Assembly (NCBI GenBank): GCA_949372645.1
Contig: CASIAP010000004.1
Location: 124,001 to 188,000 of the forward strand
From: Candidatus Poseidoniaceae archaeon
Lineage (GTDB): Archaea; Thermoplasmatota; Poseidoniia; Poseidoniales; Poseidoniaceae
Length of the DNA: 64,000 nucleotides
Reading direction: 5' to 3'
Position numbers and translations under genes: made by a program. The notes beneath the pieces were generated by a model. The model was not told where the DNA came from. It worked only from the letters and a program-made list of their open reading frames with translations, and ran no database searches. Numbering within the stretch: position 1 is the first letter of the stretch; the number at the start of each line of letters is the position of its first letter. This document shows, piece after piece, positions 61,002-64,000 of this stretch.

Positions 61002-61277
61002 ATGGATTTCGCAGTTAATTCTGAAACCATTGCCTTTCTTGGGATGTTTTTAATTCTCTGTGCTTTCTTCTTGGAAACCCAAAACATGATTCACAGCAAA
61101 GCATCTTCTTATCTGCTGTTAATGGCAATAGGTTCCGGAATTTTGGCCATTCGAGCCTATTTAATCGAAGAATGGGCATTTTTAATTCTTGAAGTTGCTT
61201 GGTTCTTTACTGCAATGGCAGGATTCATAACTCGTGAATCGAAAAATTCTTCGAAGAACTCTGATATGGAAGATTGA
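61002..61277 (+). CDS. Small membrane protein, CBU_0592-like
   Basis: From ATG 61002, 91 residues with three hydrophobic segments near 8-25, 35-53 and 58-75 and a polar charged tail. The pattern FLGMFLILCAFFLE...YLLLMAIGSGILAIRAYLI and WAFLILEVAWFF looks like the CBU_0592-type small membrane domain, whose function is unknown. The frame to 60894 overlaps the previous gene and is less likely to be the start. It lies 76 bases before proS. Confidence 0.6.
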   Translation: MDFAVNSETIAFLGMFLILCAFFLETQNMIHSKASSYLLLMAIGSGILAIRAYLIEEWAFLILEVAWFFTAMAGFITRESKNSSKNSDMED

Positions 61278-61353
61278 GAGTTCGTTAAAGAACTCCTGAT
61301 TTGGACCGAGTCAAGCGTCATCTTGATGTGCGAGTGATGGCCGAGATGAGTTC

Positions 61354-62883
61354 ATGAGCCAAGGACCAGGTAAAGCCAAACGCGGTATTCCATCAAAGGC
61401 TGAGAATTTTAATGAGTGGTATCCATTCATGGTGGAGGCTGCTGAATTGGTCGACAAGCGCTATCCAATCAAAGGTATGGATGTCTGGAGGCCCTATGGC
61501 TGGAAGACCATGAAGCTCATCGATGCCTTAACGCACGCAGAAATGGAACGTACAGAACATGAAGAAGTTAATTTCCCACTTTTAATTCCTGAAAATCTTT
61601 TGGAAAAAGAGAATGCATTAGTTGCACGACTCAAGCGTGCCCGTGAAGAAGGTGTAGACCCTGACGACCTTCGAGATGAAGATGAAGAAGGTGGATTCAA
61701 AAAAGAAGTCTATTGGGTAAAACATGCTGGAGACAATGAATTGGATATTCCAATGTTCCTGCGTCCGACTTCTGAAACGGCAATGTATACCATGTTCCCG
61801 CTATGGATTCGTTCTCACAAAGACCTGCCACTCAAAGTCTACCAAATGGTCAATACATTCCGATACGAAACAAAGCAAACTCGTTCATTTATTCGAGTAC
61901 GTGAAATTCATTTCTTTGAAGCACATACCGCCCATGCTGATGAAGATGGTGCGACACGTCAAATCGAACAAGATTTGGAGATTGTCAATAACGTCATGCA
62001 CGACTTATGCCTTCCAATCATCAAGGCAAAGCGTCCGGTCTGGGATACATTCCCTGGCGCATGGTATACCATTGGCATCGATGCAGTGATGCCAAATGGA
62101 CGAACCCTTCAGGTCGCTTCATGTCACCATTACCGAGATCAATGGGCCAAAGCATTCGACCTTTCATATGAGAACCTCGATGCAAAACAGCAGTTTTGCC
62201 ACCAGACGACCTATGGAATGTCAGAACGTCTACTCGGCGCTGTTGTTGGTATGCATGGTGATGAAAATGGGCTCATTATGCCACCAGCTGTTGCGCCGTT
62301 CCAGGTCGTCATATGCCCAATGATTCGAAAGAACTCAGATGTTGATACCGTTTCTGTCGCACAAGAGATGGCTGTAACACTCCGCAAACATGGATTGCGT
62401 GTCAAAGTCGATACTCGAGATATACACGCTGGTCAAAAGTACTATGATTGGGAAATCAAAGGTGTGCCTCTCCGACTCGATGTTGGACCACGTGACATTG
62501 CCCAGGGCACTGCATTCGCTGCACGAAGGACAGGTGGCAAAGAGCCAATTCAAATGGATGACTTACCGAATTCATGCCTACAAATTTTGGATGAGATTGC
62601 TCAGGAGTTAAGAAAGCGATCTTCTGCCCATATGGATGATGTCATACAACCTCTTCCACCTTTCAATGAAATTGATGGGACTTGGATTATGGATGGAGAA
62701 ATTGAAGATGGTAAAATCTACCAGATACCTTTCGATGGAACAGATGCACATGCCGAGGCAATTGAACGTGCGACAAGCCTGACTTTCTTGGGAGATTCTA
62801 CAGAAGATTTCACTGATGAAATCCCTTGCCACATGAGTGGTAAGATGACTCGTCGTCGAATTATTCTTGCGAAGACCTATTGA
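61354..62883 (+). CDS. proS: Prolyl-tRNA synthetase, archaeal/eukaryotic type
   Basis: Class II synthetase charging tRNA-Pro, 509 residues. FLRPTSETAMYTMF, FRYETKQTRSFIRVREIHFFEAHTAH (motif 2) and the anticodon-binding domain (VKVDTRDIHAGQKYYDWEIKGVPLRLDVGPRD) are present, with the archaeal-type C-terminal zinc-like extension ending in MSGKMTRRRIILAKTY. The bacterial-type editing insertion is absent. ATG 61354 follows GATGAG. Good match throughout. Confidence 0.95.
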   Translation: MSQGPGKAKRGIPSKAENFNEWYPFMVEAAELVDKRYPIKGMDVWRPYGWKTMKLIDALTHAEMERTEHEEVNFPLLIPENLLEKENALVARLKRAREEGVDPDDLRDEDEEGGFKKEVYWVKHAGDNELDIPMFLRPTSETAMYTMFPLWIRSHKDLPLKVYQMVNTFRYETKQTRSFIRVREIHFFEAHTAHADEDGATRQIEQDLEIVNNVMHDLCLPIIKAKRPVWDTFPGAWYTIGIDAVMPNGRTLQVASCHHYRDQWAKAFDLSYENLDAKQQFCHQTTYGMSERLLGAVVGMHGDENGLIMPPAVAPFQVVICPMIRKNSDVDTVSVAQEMAVTLRKHGLRVKVDTRDIHAGQKYYDWEIKGVPLRLDVGPRDIAQGTAFAARRTGGKEPIQMDDLPNSCLQILDEIAQELRKRSSAHMDDVIQPLPPFNEIDGTWIMDGEIEDGKIYQIPFDGTDAHAEAIERATSLTFLGDSTEDFTDEIPCHMSGKMTRRRIILAKTY

Positions 62884-62947
62884 CACTGAATTAAAAACTT
62901 GGGTCGACAACTACAAGTCTTGTGAACGAGTTAAAACAGCAAAGTAT

Positions 62948-63571
62948 TCATTCCATTCCAGACATATCTGAATTCATGGATTGGGTATATCCCGATTGAG
63001 GAGTCGTCGCATTGAACCACATGCTCATCTCTTGTGCACTGTCCCACAATCCAACTCGGGCAGAAAGAATGGTATTATTTTCGATGAGTAATACATGTGG
63101 AATCGAAGTGACTGACAAATTTGCAGATAACAGTGGAGCGTGTAAAAATGGACGATTTACAGAGCGATTCAGTTCTTCTTCAATCATAAGATGCCATTCG
63201 GTCATATTCGAACTGTCATTCCCAGCGTGCTTGTTGAACACGAGTAAATGATCACTCATCATAGATTGGTCAAGGGCATCAATTGTTGGCTTACAATGGG
63301 TGCACCAAGATGCAGAAAAATAGGCTACCCAACGCCCAGTATTATTAGCAGAAGAACCATTCCAGTGCGTTCCATTTTGATCAATTAAATCAAAACTTGG
63401 AAATTCACAACCAACATGCCATTCGGGTACATTATTTTCAGTACATTCTTCCATTGAACCATCCATCATGTCCATTGAATCCTCCACCATTCCCATTTCG
63501 TCACCCATACATCCAGAAAGGCTACTTAGTGAAAAAAGGAGAATGAGTGCATATGACATTTTTTTCTTCAT
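62948..63571 (-). CDS. Thioredoxin-like lipoprotein (TlpA/redoxin type)
   Basis: 207 residues. Signal peptide with lipobox LSGC near residue 20 (MKKKMSYALILLFSLSSLSGCMG), then a Met/Asp-rich stretch. The redox site CTHC in FSASWCTHCKPTIDAL near residue 94 has the Trp-Cys-x-x-Cys layout of TlpA/ResA-type proteins. The cis-Pro is in TSIPHVLLIENN. It probably works outside the membrane in disulfide chemistry; the CcmE in this window makes cytochrome c maturation a natural partner, by inference. Several Asn sites may be glycosylated. Confidence 0.85.
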   Translation of the reverse strand: MKKKMSYALILLFSLSSLSGCMGDEMGMVEDSMDMMDGSMEECTENNVPEWHVGCEFPSFDLIDQNGTHWNGSSANNTGRWVAYFSASWCTHCKPTIDALDQSMMSDHLLVFNKHAGNDSSNMTEWHLMIEEELNRSVNRPFLHAPLLSANLSVTSIPHVLLIENNTILSARVGLWDSAQEMSMWFNATTPQSGYTQSMNSDMSGME

Positions 63572-63747
63572 TTCAATTCACCATTGGGGTAATGCTTTGT
63601 TCATGATGGCCCAATGTATCAACCTATGGTTAAGGTATTCTAGTGAGGTATTCTTTAGTTATGGTGGACACCTTTCGATGGGTTCCTTTGAATTAAATCA
63701 ATGTGCCATCAAAACAAAGCACAATCATCGAAGAGAATTCTAGAATA

Positions 63748-64000
63748 TTATGATTTTTTACTTAATCGAGGGATAAGAGCAGGAGTATTCTCTCTGTATT
63801 TTTGATATCCGGGATCATCTTCCCACTTTTCTAAAGCTCGTTTATCGAGTATGGGAATTCCACTGACTTTCGTTAAGAGAAGATAAATGAATAGGGGCGA
63901 AACCCATGCCACTCTTTCGAGACCTGTAAAGCAAGATATTCCAAAGAAGGCGATTCCAGTCCATAGAAGAATTTCCCCTAAGTAGTTCGGATGCCGAGAG
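63748..64000 (-). CDS. DUF1295/isoprenylcysteine methyltransferase-like protein, partial
   Basis: The gene enters from the right edge and stops at 63748; 83 residues of its C-terminus are seen. SRHPNYLGEILLWTG, then a helix, WVSPLFIYLLLTKVSGIPILDKRALEKW and YQKYRENTPALIP follow the pattern of DUF1295 (steroid 5-alpha reductase/ICMT-like membrane enzymes). Start and N-terminal helices are outside the window. Substrate unknown. Confidence 0.75.
   Translation of the reverse strand, partial: SRHPNYLGEILLWTGIAFFGISCFTGLERVAWVSPLFIYLLLTKVSGIPILDKRALEKWEDDPGYQKYRENTPALIPRLSKKS

Noticed and set aside
63012-63743. Plus-strand ORFs opposite and just beyond the thioredoxin-like lipoprotein
   Set aside because: No domain or start signals; the gap 63572-63747 shows nothing else that I can support.

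Overview
The window looks like a chromosome segment of a planktonic euryarchaeon, most probably Marine Group II (Candidatus Poseidoniales, Thermoplasmatota). The supports are: an archaeal SRP RNA, archaeal-type alanyl-, prolyl- and valyl-tRNA synthetases, a tRNA-splicing endonuclease plus RtcB ligase, a geranylgeranyl reductase for archaeal lipids, AT-rich sequence, GAGG-type ribosome binding sites, and many secreted proteins with thrombospondin type 3 (TSP3) or PKD-like repeats next to bacterial-looking metabolic genes. No rRNA operon, CRISPR array, insertion sequence, phage block or replication origin was seen. The lineage call is inference from gene content.

Layout. 1-6400: a TPR protein cut by the left edge, an IscA/YgfZ iron-sulfur pair, malate dehydrogenase, and a three-gene proton-translocating NAD(P) transhydrogenase. 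6400-11000: a secretion-related run of a reeler-like (choice-of-anchor V) membrane protein, a TatC with an unexplained Cys-containing C-terminal domain, and a membrane-anchored M6 metalloprotease. 11000-14700: splicing endonuclease EndA, then a winged-helix/TerB-like protein, an RfaE-like sugar kinase and an unknown protein in one operon. 14600-17300: a small membrane protein, SRP RNA, a cysteine-type CcmE and a class 2 dihydroorotate dehydrogenase. 17400-22600: topoisomerase III, geranylgeranyl reductase, a membrane protein. 22600-33100: a PNGase F-like lipoprotein with TSP3 repeats, MqnC, an M24 aminopeptidase, a PKD-like membrane protein and a very large TSP3 protein. 33100-43800: an unknown protein, GlyA, a 1051-residue polytopic TPR protein, an aminotransferase, an EVE-domain protein and an RND/MMPL transporter. 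43900-56500: ValRS, a Y-family polymerase, SerA-like dehydrogenase, a membrane protein, an ETHE1-like hydrolase, a Nudix protein, AlaRS, RtcB and a small coiled-coil ORF. 56480-64000: tRNA-Thr(GGT), tRNA-Ser(GGA), a zinc-ribbon membrane protein overlapping a SufS-like enzyme, a membrane-anchored subtilase, two small membrane proteins, ProRS, a thioredoxin-like lipoprotein and a DUF1295-like gene cut by the right edge.

How the parts fit: several genes describe an aerobic-type energy metabolism linked to quinone and c-type cytochromes (transhydrogenase, MDH, quinone-type DHODH, MqnC, CcmE). Another set describes growth on protein and glycoprotein: M6 and S8 proteases, a putative peptide-N-glycanase, an M24 aminopeptidase, and Ca-binding repeat proteins exported by Sec or Tat. 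EndA and RtcB supply the two enzymatic steps of tRNA splicing. The most interesting items are the TSP3-PNGase F-like lipoprotein, the TatC fusion, the winged-helix/TerB plus RfaE-like kinase operon with an altered GAGD motif, and the overlapping zinc-ribbon/SufS-like/subtilase group.
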